From: Paenibacillus glacialis
Lineage (GTDB): Bacteria; Bacillota; Bacilli; Paenibacillales; Paenibacillaceae
Direction of reading: 5' to 3'
Assembly (NCBI RefSeq): GCF_001637205.1
Contig: NZ_LVJH01000031.1
Span: forward strand, 1-36,429
DNA length: 36,429 nucleotides
The position numbers were made by a program, and so were the translations under genes. The notes below the pieces were generated by a model that worked only from the letters and a program-made list of their open reading frames with translations, ran no database searches and was not told where the DNA came from. Below are positions 25,962 through 34,600 of the stretch, one piece after another (position 1 is the stretch's first letter; each line of letters starts with the position of its first letter).

Positions 25962-26501
25962 TTACGGTGATTCGCCTGTCGCGGCCGCTGCTCCGGATGG
26001 CGTCATCAAGCCTTGAACGGCGCCGAAAAATGGGCGGATAGACTTGATCATGCCGTACCCCATCTTCATGACCGGGACAAATCGTTGGACCATGCCGAAC
26101 AGCCGTATGCCGCCGCCCAACACGCCGCCAAGCCCTCCGATGCCGCCTAATCCCCCGAACAACGAGCCTATCATCGGTAGAAAGGCCGATACCTGGGCAT
26201 CCGGCTTACGGGAGCGGGAACGGACCGAAGACTTGCGCGATCGGGAACGGACGGATGGCTTGCGCGAGCCACTTCGACGGCTGCCCGAGGCATGGGAGCC
26301 GGCCCTGTCCTGCATAGGCCGCCGGGAGCCTTGCTTCCCGGATGAGGAGCTCGGCTGAGCTCCGGCGCTGGCAAGCGTCAAGACGCTGCTGTTGACATCG
26401 GTAATGTAGCCGATGTAGGTCTTTCCGCTATGCAGAGTAATGCATACCGGTCGACCCTGCAGCTGCTTGGCCCGTGCGAACACCTCTTTAGATTGTGCCA
26501 T
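25962..26501 (-). CDS. Hypothetical Ser/Arg-rich protein with Gly-rich hydrophobic core
   Basis: 179 residues, not recognised as a named family. Residues 1-45 form a compact region (RPVCITLHSGKTYIGYITDV) that reads like a small beta barrel of the Sm/LSm kind; this is inference. Residues about 50-100 are very basic, with repeated S-R-S-R-K units (SVRSRSRKSSVRSRSRKP). Residues about 103-150 are hydrophobic and glycine-rich (LFGGLGGIGGLGGVLGGG), followed by VPVMKMGYGMIKSIRPFFGA. Such proteins in Paenibacillus could be spore-surface or DNA-binding components; no evidence decides. Its GC content is higher than the surrounding DNA. GAGGTGG is six nt before the ATG. A terminator follows. Confidence 0.6.
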   Translation of the reverse strand: MAQSKEVFARAKQLQGRPVCITLHSGKTYIGYITDVNSSVLTLASAGAQPSSSSGKQGSRRPMQDRAGSHASGSRRSGSRKPSVRSRSRKSSVRSRSRKPDAQVSAFLPMIGSLFGGLGGIGGLGGVLGGGIRLFGMVQRFVPVMKMGYGMIKSIRPFFGAVQGLMTPSGAAAATGESP

Positions 26502-26671
26502 GGAAGTCCACCTCGTCTCACTGGTTATAGTTCATTGTACGCCAGGGGCGGGCTGCCTGCTTGTGCGAATGCAGGATGGGCACAAGTCCTCTTTGCTGCG
26601 CCAACGCCGATTCTCGGGGCCCTGTGCGTAAAAGACCTCCCCGAAGAAAGGTCTAATTTCCGCCTAAAAGT

Positions 26672-26960
26672 TTATTTTTGAGCATCAAGAATAAACATCG
26701 ATGCATCTTGTCCCATGAATATTTTACTTCCGGTATAAAAAGTTCTGGATTGAATATTTCTGGATCCTATTTTAGTCATAATGTCGGTTAGCTTTACTTG
26801 ATTAAATCCGTTATGAACGATATCTGAAACTACTTTTTCATTTTCATTAAAATCTACGATTAGTAGATGTCCACCTGCATTTAGAACATCAAATAATCTT
26901 GATAAAACTAATTCAACATCCGTTCCTCACCGGTGTTTTGCATCACATCGAATGCATCAA
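26672..26960 (-). pseudogene. C-terminal remnant of a SAM-dependent methyltransferase
   Basis: The minus strand encodes LVLSRLFDVLNAGGHLLIVD (motif-III-like strand of class I methyltransferases), then FNQVKLTDIMTKIGSRN and a stop at 26672. Upstream the frame is lost near 26930 (a stop and a shift), and the SAM-binding N-terminal half is absent. It ends just after the MerR gene on the same strand. Confidence 0.6.
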
Positions 26961-26991
26961 GATTACTTGGATCACTTTTTGTGTCGCCTGC

Positions 26992-27363
26992 TTAGCGAAC
27001 GCCTGTCTCTTTAGTAATGGAATTTTTGTAGGCTGCAATTTTGTCTTTCAGCACCTTCTCTGTGGCTGTTAAGTTTCTGATTTGACTCTGAACAGAGTTT
27101 CTATGATCTTCGAGAAGGTTCAAGCGGGCTTGGGTCGTATGCTCTCCTTCTAAATATAAATGTGCATATTCTCTGATTTGTGAGATCGGCATTTGGGTTT
27201 GTTTCAACCTCATCACAAATCGCAGCCAGGCAAGATTTGAGTCATCATATACTCTTTCTCCACTCGGATTACGTATCGGAGCAATGATCCCTTCCTTTTC
27301 ATAATATCTCAGTGTATGTGCGGTTATCCCCAATAATTTGGCTATATCGCTGATCGTATACAT
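26992..27363 (-). CDS. MerR-family regulator (AdhR/YyaN-like)
   Basis: 124 residues from the ATG at 27363, where the MerR domain begins (MYTISDIAKLLGITAHTLRY, then YEKEGII); a longer frame upstream crosses the promoter and is unlikely. The DNA-binding domain (1-70) is followed by a dimerisation coiled coil (about 78-115). It has no cysteine, so it cannot use the thiol switch known for AdhR of Bacillus subtilis, which senses aldehydes. It is divergent from an SDR gene whose promoter carries a classical MerR operator. A broken methyltransferase lies downstream. Confidence 0.85.
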   Translation of the reverse strand: MYTISDIAKLLGITAHTLRYYEKEGIIAPIRNPSGERVYDDSNLAWLRFVMRLKQTQMPISQIREYAHLYLEGEHTTQARLNLLEDHRNSVQSQIRNLTATEKVLKDKIAAYKNSITKETGVR

Positions 27364-27417
27364 ACAAGCCCCCGAATCTATGTGAATTTTAAGAGTCCCC
27401 CTAATTATAAAAAACAT

Positions 27418-27448
27418 TTGACTTAGAGTAAACTCTAAGCTGTATGAT
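27418..27448 (+). promoter_or_regulatory. MerR-type promoter and operator of the SDR gene
   Basis: TTGACT (27418-27423) and TATGAT (27443-27448) are separated by 19 bp, the long spacer typical of MerR-activated promoters. The spacer holds a perfect dyad CTTAGAGT-aa-ACTCTAAG (27422-27439). This strongly predicts activation by twisting of the operator DNA by the divergent MerR protein. Confidence 0.85.
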
Positions 27449-27500
27449 GAAATCGTTGTTGGTTCACCATACATTCTTGTAGAAAACGGGAGGAAGTCAC

Positions 27501-28259
27501 ATGAAATATACTGTAGTTACAGGAGCCAGTTCAGGTATAGGTTATGAAACTGCTCTAGCTTTTGCAGCTCGCGGCAAAAACTTAATTGTTGTAGCCCGCA
27601 GAAAGGAACAGCTGGAGGAATTAAAGTCTGAAATCACTCGTATCAACCCCGATGTAGATGTCATCATTCGAGCGACTGACTTATCCGTTTCCGAGAATGC
27701 TTATAAGCTGTATGAAGGTCTACAAGGGTTCCAAATCGAAACTTGGATCAACAATGCGGGATTTGGCAATTTTGCTTCAGTGGCCCAGCAAGATTTAGAT
27801 AAAATATCTGCAATGCTGCATCTGAACATTGAATCGTTGACGATACTTTCCTCTCTCTTCGTTCGTGACTACTCCAATGTTGAAGGAACACAATTAATCA
27901 ACGTTTCATCCGGTGGCGGCTATACGATTGTAGGAAATGCCATAACGTACTGCGCAACTAAGTTCTATGTGAGTGCCTTCACTGAAGGACTCTCTCATGA
28001 GTTGAACAGTCAAGGTGCACTTATGCAGGCTAAAGTGTTAGCACCTGCCGCAACAGAAACAGAATTCGCGAAGCATTCTTTCGATGTCACCGAATTCGAA
28101 TATCACGGGACTGTGCCGAAGTTCCATACCGCGAAGGAGATGGCTGGATTCATGCTTGAACTGTATGACAACAATCGCGTTGTGGGGATTGTTAATGCTT
28201 TGACGTACGAGTTCGAGTTGAGAGATACGATTTTTAATTATGTTGCGAGCACGCGATAG
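27501..28259 (+). CDS. SDR-family oxidoreductase under MerR control
   Basis: 252 residues, classical SDR: TGASSGIG (7-14), NNAG (84-87), Ser137, Tyr150 and Lys154 (YCATK). The ARRK after the second strand favours NADP(H). It is closest in style to DltE/YqjQ-like SDRs of Bacilli. GGGAGG is upstream of the ATG. In MerR-SDR pairs of this kind the enzyme usually removes a reactive carbonyl; here the substrate is unknown. Two hairpins follow, GGCCATCC/GGATGGCC (about 28290-28312) and AAAGGGCT/AGCCCTTT (about 28350-28376), the latter directly before a copy of the CCCGTTAG palindrome. Confidence 0.85.
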   Translation: MKYTVVTGASSGIGYETALAFAARGKNLIVVARRKEQLEELKSEITRINPDVDVIIRATDLSVSENAYKLYEGLQGFQIETWINNAGFGNFASVAQQDLDKISAMLHLNIESLTILSSLFVRDYSNVEGTQLINVSSGGGYTIVGNAITYCATKFYVSAFTEGLSHELNSQGALMQAKVLAPAATETEFAKHSFDVTEFEYHGTVPKFHTAKEMAGFMLELYDNNRVVGIVNALTYEFELRDTIFNYVASTR

Positions 28260-28380
28260 GCTCAACTCGTAATGGCAAGTTATGAAACAGGGCCATCCTT
28301 CAACGGATGGCCATGCATAGACAATGATATGGTCTGTAGTTAGTTGAACAAAGGGCTAACTCACGGCAGCCCTTTCATTA

Positions 28381-28402
28381 TTGAACTATAGTGTCCCGTT
28401 AG
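28381..28402. repeat. CCCGTTAG palindrome, copy b
   Basis: Reads TTGAACTATAGTG then TCCCGTTAG, identical over 22 bp to 23347-23368. It is followed at 28459 by GAAGCGTGAATATGGTGTTA, which nearly matches 155-174 in the attC-like element at the left end. Confidence 0.7.
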
Positions 28403-28535
28403 CTTAATGAAAAACTGACTGAAATCCTCGAAATGCTATGGGAGAATCCAATGAAAAGAAGCGTGAATATGGTGTTATACGATGTTGCACACTCCTTGAA
28501 ATACGGTCAAAGCTTCTTAATATGATAATTTCTTG

Positions 28536-28808
28536 TTAGAATAAAAATAGTAAGTGTTTGTTTTCTTTCATCTTCTTTATAAATTTAACGATTCCTCGAA
28601 TAATAAATATTGATAAAATGATAATAATGACTGGAGCAATTTCTAAAATAAAAACAGGAAATAATGCTGATAATGAAACGAAAATCTCGTAAATAAAAAA
28701 ATAATCAACTATTCCAACAACTACAAAAGACATTACAATCAATTGAAATTTCTGATAATAATAACTAAGCTTATAATAGGCTCTTCTTAAGAAATCAAAA
28801 GCTTTCAT
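28536..28808 (-). CDS. Small two-helix membrane protein
   Basis: 90 residues. A short basic, aromatic N-terminus (MKAFDFLRRAYYKLSYYY) is followed by two hydrophobic helices (about 21-43 and 46-72) and a basic tail (KFIKKMKENKH). GAGGTGA is six nt before the ATG. It stands alone between two CCCGTTAG palindromes (28381 and 28949). I do not recognise the family and no function is implied. Confidence 0.6.
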   Translation of the reverse strand: MKAFDFLRRAYYKLSYYYQKFQLIVMSFVVVGIVDYFFIYEIFVSLSALFPVFILEIAPVIIIILSIFIIRGIVKFIKKMKENKHLLFLF

Positions 28809-29500
28809 ACTTCACCTCAATTCAATTTATTTACAATATGCTACGATTATGTTTAGAAATGGTTTCAGGTGTTCGTGTAATTGTGTATAACGATTAATTT
28901 GCGAACTTCGCAATTAATTCCATACTTGGAGTTATTCGCGAAGCGTATAAACTATACTGCCCGTTAGTTGAATACTTAGGAATTAGTTTATTCAGTTACT
29001 CTATTTGTTGTTAATATAGTTTCAGCGACTTAAACAGTGTGTTAAACAATATTGCAATTGTTACTTGATCGACCGTTAACTCTAGCTTTTCTAATTTTAC
29101 ATTCATCTTACGAGTTCCATAGCTTTGTTCAACTTGCTTCGAATATCGACGAGGACAGAAAAATCTCTTCTGCTGAAGAAGATTCATAAGAAACTGTTTA
29201 TTTTCTTTCCGAATTCTAGCTCGGATTCTTCACTGTATATGTAATCTGTTCCCTTGAACGAACCGTTTTTTTTACTTTGATTAAACCATTTATCTCATGA
29301 AGATGGTGTAGTTCATATTTTTAATAATCGGTATAACTCAACCACCTTTTGTTCCTCAATGTAATGTCTGTTGTATACTAGACCACGATCTGTCCAGAAA
29401 AGTGCATTCGATCGATAACAGAGAAATATTACCGGTGTAGTCTGATTATATTAAAGATTGGATATAATGATAAAATACTATAATCATTGGAGGATAAGCG
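28809..29500. other. Gene-poor stretch with palindrome copy c
   Basis: Contains ACTATACTGCCCGTTAGTTG (28951-28970), a variant of the repeated palindrome. On the minus strand between about 29080 and 29330 there are protein-like fragments (for example FKGTDYIYSEESELEFGKK) interrupted by stops, probably an unrecognised decayed gene. Nothing intact was seen. Confidence 0.45.
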
Positions 29501-29734
29501 ATGTCTTATGAAGAGATATACAAATTACACTTTCACCTCCTTAAAATTTATGAGGAAAATGAGAAACATTCATCTCCTTATCAATCCGAAATAGACAACT
29601 TTAAACGTCAGCTCAACCTATTCAGTGGGGATATAGTCCAAAGAATTTTTGTAATGAATCAACTTATTAAAATTTATGAGAAAAGCAGAGAATCAAAAAT
29701 AAAATGGTGCTCTGATCTGTACTTTAAAATATGA
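29501..29734 (+). CDS. Small hypothetical protein
   Basis: 77 residues, charged and helical (for example NFKRQLNLFSGDIVQRIFVM, then NQLIKIYEK). There are no membrane segments and no known motif. The start is well supported by TGGAGG, eight nt before the ATG, and a TATAAT at about 29464. It is alone between palindromes c (28949) and d (29906), with an intrinsic terminator downstream at 29867-29897. I do not recognise it. It could be a small regulator or an immunity-type protein, but nothing in the sequence decides. Confidence 0.6.
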   Translation: MSYEEIYKLHFHLLKIYEENEKHSSPYQSEIDNFKRQLNLFSGDIVQRIFVMNQLIKIYEKSRESKIKWCSDLYFKI

Positions 29735-29866
29735 TCATGAATAATGAAAGATCATATACCGCTAATTCTGAATAATGTTTGCTCATATGATGGCAAGCTA
29801 ACATATATAATAGTTTTACTAAAAAGTAAAAGAGTGTTCGTAATGATTGGTAATCACCAACCGTAA

Positions 29867-29897
29867 AAAAGCCGCGTGGAAAATCCTCGCGGCTTTT
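29867..29897. terminator. Intrinsic terminator
   Basis: Perfect 10-bp stem AAAAGCCGCG / CGCGGCTTTT with an 11-nt loop, followed directly by palindrome copy d. Confidence 0.8.
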
Positions 29898-29905
29898 GCT
29901 TGTCA

Positions 29906-29925
29906 TTGAACTAACCTGCCCGCTA
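29906..29925. repeat. CCCGTTAG palindrome, copy d
   Basis: TTGAACTAACCTGCCCGCTAG, a variant copy in which the arms TTGAACTAAC and the right side are still related. It is followed at 29941 by a sequence related to the 21-bp repeats at 25132. Confidence 0.55.
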
Positions 29926-30042
29926 GCGTAATGCTGTAGCGTCGGTCTAATACCTTTATTTTCTCAGAGGATTTATTACCTTCTTACTGCCAATTACTCT
30001 AACTAAGCATGCTCTTCATCTAATGTATTCTATAACATAAAA

Positions 30043-30071
30043 GACCTTGCTAGCTCTAACACCGCAAGGTC
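30043..30071. terminator. Hairpin, possible terminator
   Basis: GACCTTGC pairs with GCAAGGTC around a 13-nt loop, with A-rich left and T-rich right flanks. It stands in a gene-free stretch and could stop readthrough from either side. Confidence 0.5.
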
Positions 30072-30288
30072 CTTTATGAATTTCTTAAAAGATGGCTCTT
30101 TATGAGATTATATTGATTTTAGAATCGATACAGGCTCCTATAAAGTATGCCATCCGAACTTTTAACATTGAAACAATTATACATGATGTTTGGGTAGATC
30201 GTTTGAAGTGATGTGATGTTTACAGCTGTGAAAAGAAAGCCACTTGAATCATAACTTCAAAATGACTAAGAAATGCAGACACTGTGAT

Positions 30289-30413
30289 TTTTCATTTAAG
30301 ATGAGAAAAATAAGCAAAAAACAGCTTGATTTAGGCTTTTTTTTTCATTTCAGGTGAGAAAATCTTTTATTTACAATTTTAAAAACTCTTGTTTTTCACG
30401 TAAGTTGAGAAAA
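30289..30413. repeat. Three 21-bp repeats at 51-53 bp spacing
   Basis: Copies at 30289-30309, 30342-30362 and 30393-30413 share TTTTCA-n7-TGAGAAAA with AAG or AGG in the centre. Starts are 53 and 51 bp apart, about five helical turns. A TGTG lies at 30284, five bp outside the first copy. The spacing and the outer TGT recall the left end of Tn7-like elements, where spaced TnsB sites occur. Regulator or replication-initiator sites are alternatives. Confidence 0.5.
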
Positions 30414-30445
30414 GGTACTTTTTCACTAATGTATAAACATGCGTT

Positions 30446-30487
30446 ACATAAGTTATGTGTTTATGGAATCTAATACATAACTTATGT
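30446..30487. repeat. Twin 13-bp palindromes
   Basis: ACATAAGTTATGT (30446-30458) and ACATAACTTATGT (30475-30487) are each palindromic apart from the central base and are also reverse complements of one another, start-to-start 29 bp. They lie just beyond the 21-bp repeats. Confidence 0.5.
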
Positions 30488-30680
30488 TGACGAAATAGTC
30501 TACTCAATGAAAAAAAATAATGTATTTTACAAAAAGTACCGTACTCCACATGTGTTGTCCATCTATCCTTTTCCTTACTTCAGCGAATGAGTCACTTCTC
30601 TTTGCCTACCATCAATATTAAGCACACTATATGTCTTATAGTTATTGTGTAGACAGGTTTGCAGTATGTCTATATAAGAT

Positions 30681-31622
30681 TTATCTTATTAATAAATTTG
30701 AAAAATCCCTTCTCAGAAGATTGATAAGTTCTTTTTTTCCTAAATAAATATTCTCCTTGTGTAAATCTATAGCTCGTTTCTTAATTTCTCCAATTTCTTT
30801 TCCTTTAACATTAAAATGAGATAATATGTCGTCACCGGTAACTGGGCAAGGTATGTTATCCGTTGTAAATAGTTCTTCTTCAATATATTGTTTCACTAAT
30901 ATATTGAGACTTTCTTTATCCTCAAAAGATGCAGTTAATAATCTTCTTCTTATATTAGAGCTCGTTTTTTTTATCAATGCATATGCATTGATATTATTTA
31001 AATCAAAATTATTGCATATTTCTATAGCGAAATCTGTAAGAATATGATCAGGAAAATCTTTTGTTTTTTGAATTAGCCATTCCTCTTTAATAAAATTAAA
31101 GTCTTCATCTGTTCCTAATTGCTGTAAACACATTTTGATGTCATTAAGCAATTCTATTGAATTGTTAAGTAAAGCATTATTCAGTATTTTCCAATCGTTC
31201 GCATTATCAGGAGGAGCAACTACGCCATTTTCATAAAACCACATAAAACAAGCGTCTTTTATTTGTTTGTCTCGTAGGTTTTTTTTCGATATATGAGAGT
31301 AATATGTTCTTAAATTACGAAAATTTCTCAATTGTTCTTGGGCAAATATACTATCACCAACAAATGAATCCATATGGTTAATTATATAAGCAGTATTTAC
31401 CCTACTTCGTTCATAGAATAAACCGTATAAATGCGAAACTAAATGTAAAAATGATGAATCCTCTGATGGGTTAGATATTTCTTTTATATCAACAACTTCA
31501 AAGAACGTTATTTCACTAATTAAGTTATTTGTTATTACATTAATTTCTTTAACTATAACTTCAATGGCTTTAATTTCTTTAACTATATCTTCATTTGCAT
31601 TAAAGAGTTTCACATTATTCAT
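30681..31622 (-). CDS. Putative HEPN-like RNase with C-terminal tRNA-nucleotidyltransferase-like domain
   Basis: 313 residues from the ATG at 31622, preceded by GGAGGAG; its start lies inside the end of the upstream gene (8-bp overlap), so translation is coupled. An N-terminal helical part (1-40) precedes a helical region with RNFRNLRTYYSH (99-110). The R-T-Y-Y-S-H is an R-x4-H motif like the catalytic motif of HEPN RNases, within a typical LRxLR-YYxH context. A middle helical part (about 175-250) follows. Residues about 257-305 (PCPVTGDDILSHFNVKGKEI, then GEIKKRAIDL) resemble the C-terminal helical domain of CCA-adding enzymes (consensus-like P-x-x-TG-x-D-L ... G-x-x-IG-x-I). Suggested role: effector nuclease with tRNA-like substrate recognition, controlled by the neighbouring STAND protein. 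Both domain calls are inference from motifs. Confidence 0.55.
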   Translation of the reverse strand: MNNVKLFNANEDIVKEIKAIEVIVKEINVITNNLISEITFFEVVDIKEISNPSEDSSFLHLVSHLYGLFYERSRVNTAYIINHMDSFVGDSIFAQEQLRNFRNLRTYYSHISKKNLRDKQIKDACFMWFYENGVVAPPDNANDWKILNNALLNNSIELLNDIKMCLQQLGTDEDFNFIKEEWLIQKTKDFPDHILTDFAIEICNNFDLNNINAYALIKKTSSNIRRRLLTASFEDKESLNILVKQYIEEELFTTDNIPCPVTGDDILSHFNVKGKEIGEIKKRAIDLHKENIYLGKKELINLLRRDFSNLLIR

Positions 31623-34600
31623 GCTGGGATACTCCTCCCCCCACATGTGAGGCAACCTGTATGCCTAAAAAATTAAAGCCCAAAGTAAGTTGTGTATACG
31701 TCGTCTTAATCTCGGGATCTTTAGCAATAAAATTACGATTGAAATACGGAATTTGTTTACGTAATTCAGGTATATAAAACATAGCTTTATTAGAGTCCAG
31801 ACTATCTAATTGCCCTGAATAAATTAAAGGTTTCCCAAGAGAGTTTGAAGCAATATAGCTAATGATTATTCTTCTGGCGCCTATATAATAATTATCTCTA
31901 ATTTCAGTAAACGTTGATAGACATTCATTAATTTCCCCAAGATGAAATAGAGTAATAGCTCTTAAATATTTCACTTGAGGAGTAGTATTCCCATTATTTA
32001 GAGTAATGATTTTCTCTAAAATAAATTTTAAATAATCCCAATTATCTCGTGAAAAATGAAGAGTTTGTTTTTCATTATAGAATAAGGGTTTCTTATTGTT
32101 ATAAGCCCATATTAATTTTAATAATAAAAAAAGACACTTTTCATCTTGAAGAATATTTTCTTTATATGATTCTAAATACTCTATTGCTTCTTTGCAAACT
32201 TCTTCATCTGTATTTTTTAATGGTTTTTGTAAATCCACAGAAGATATAATTTTCTTCGCCCTTAGATAGATTCCAGATGAAGAGCCCATCTCAATTAACT
32301 TATTAAAAGCTTCCTCCGAAATATCTAAATAACCTGATAAATCTCCCATAGATACTAATCTTTCATTGTAATCTTCACGTTGGAGTATTTCAGGATTTTC
32401 TGCTTCAGCTTTATCAAAAGCAGCAAAAAATTTGGCGTAAATGTCACTTTTTTCTTCACCAGACAAATTATAATCTAGCATAGCTTCAGTAGTCCAAGCC
32501 CAAATATCCAATGGATAGTATGAATCGGAAGAATAAATCTGAGCTTTTTTCAAATACTCCTGGAGCTGATTGAAGTTATTAAGTATTTCTTTTTTCTCCT
32601 TTTTTTCAAGTATCTTGAATTTTAATTGCGCTCCTAGATTAGAAGAAAGTTCTATTAACAGAGTACCCAAGAATCTATTTTTAGCTTTCATATAATCTGT
32701 TTTTGATATTTCTTCTTTAAGGATTCTCTCCGCTTTTTGTAATAGAGAAATCTTTTCATCTGAATCTATATTATTATCAAACTTAACAAATTCTCGTAGA
32801 TATGTCGTTTCTTGAATAATAGTTCGTTGATTATAGATTTCATATTCCGTTCTCAAAAATTCTAACGTTTCAGAAATTCTTTTATAATAAGATCTATATT
32901 TATAAACTTGCTCCTCGTTATTTGGTCCGATTGCTTTTAAAAGCTCTACCATAAAGACTAGTTCATCTTGATTCCTAAAGTCCCCCATTTTTATATTTGT
33001 AAGGATCCTTATTATTAAATCTATTTGATTTTGAATTTTCAGTTTTGATTGCGCTATTATTTGCGCTTCTAATTTATGACGTGGATATACTTTTAGACCA
33101 CCATTAGAGGTAGGTAGAGTATGAAAATAATCTAACTTAGTAATTATTTCTGCAATTTCTAAGTTGAACTCACCTTCTAGAGTTCTTAGTAACAATTCAA
33201 TAGGTATTCCCTGTCCAAATTGTCCAATTACAGATACTATTTCAGAAATATTTTGGAAATTAAAATTATTTTCTTCTTCGTCTAGCCTTAAGGTACTTAT
33301 ATCAATACCTGAATCAAGAAAAGCTTGTTCCATAGCGTTTAATGACTTATCTGTTGTTATCTTCAATACTTTTCCAAGTGTTGTCTCGTAGGTTTCCACT
33401 TCAGAAATAACACCTTTTCTAATAGAATATTTGCTTCCAGGAAGTAAACGATACAAGGCAACTAAAAAATTATTATCGTAGTTATCTTCCCATAAAAGTT
33501 CTAAGGTTTCTTTACGTCCCGAGTAACTATTAAATTTATCATGGAAATCTTTTTTCTCACGATCATTTAACACCACAGGAGCTTCGATATAAATAGCAAC
33601 GTGTTTTTTTATTATGTCTTCTTTTAATTTATAGGCACTCCCGATAATAATAACTTTTCTTCCCTTAGAAATTAAATAATTATTTAATTCTAAGTATTCA
33701 TCTATTGCTTTATCATAAATTGTATCGTCCCAAAAAATAATAGTTTTATCTGCACCACTATCTTCAGCCCACTTACAAAAGTCATCTATTATATTAAAAG
33801 AAATATTTTGTGTATTTCTAGTAATAAAAAGAATAGGATATTTTTTATTCAATTTATATTTATACGCAACAGCACCTAATGAAACCGTTTTTCCTGTTCC
33901 TGTTTGACCATGTAATATTATTGGATGCGAATAATAATGTTCCTTATCGTATAATATTTTGTCGATCTCATTCGATATTTCTTTTTCATATGACCTCGGC
34001 ACATTAAATTTATGCTTATATGCTTCCCATACTGGAGAAGTACTTGAATCAAATAAAAAATTACGGAAGTGTTTTTGGGTCTCAATATCAGTTTCAAATT
34101 CATATTTAGGTAAAAGTATTCTATCATCTAAAACTAACGCCGTTTTAGAAATATCGTTATATAATTCTTTTGGCATTATGCTAACTTTATTATTTATAGT
34201 AATTCTTTTATTAATTGAATGTTCCTCAAAACTAAAATCATCAATATTAAAATCTAAATCAACGTTTATTAAGCTTTCAAGTAGAGTAAGAGGACTAATA
34301 ATTAATTTCTGGTTTTCTATTAAATGAAGTATAAGCGGATTAGAGTGTAATTCATCTTTCACTCCAAACATATAAGCTTGTCCCTTATCTAGAGATTCCA
34401 AAACAGGATATAGGTCATCAAGTTTAAGCCAATCGTTATCTGGGTCGTAACCATCTATTATAAACAACCCAAAAGGAGTAAGAAATTCTTTATTGACTCT
34501 ACCTAATAATTTTATGGCTTTATGCCTAGCAGTTAAAAGTTCTAACCTGTTCAAAGGTGGTCGTTCTTCCAAGGTTTCTTGACTAATAGAGCCAAATAGA

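Larger units (their letters stand above)
30072..30680. other. Gene-free stretch downstream of the defence-like operon
   Basis: No coding sequence supported. It holds the three spaced 21-bp repeats (30289-30413) and the paired palindromes (30446-30487), annotated separately, and otherwise AT-rich sequence up to the stop codon of the HEPN-like gene at 30681. Confidence 0.5.

Noticed and set aside
30289..30413. CRISPR array
   Set aside because: Only three imperfect repeats, spacers AT-rich and not distinct, no cas genes nearby.
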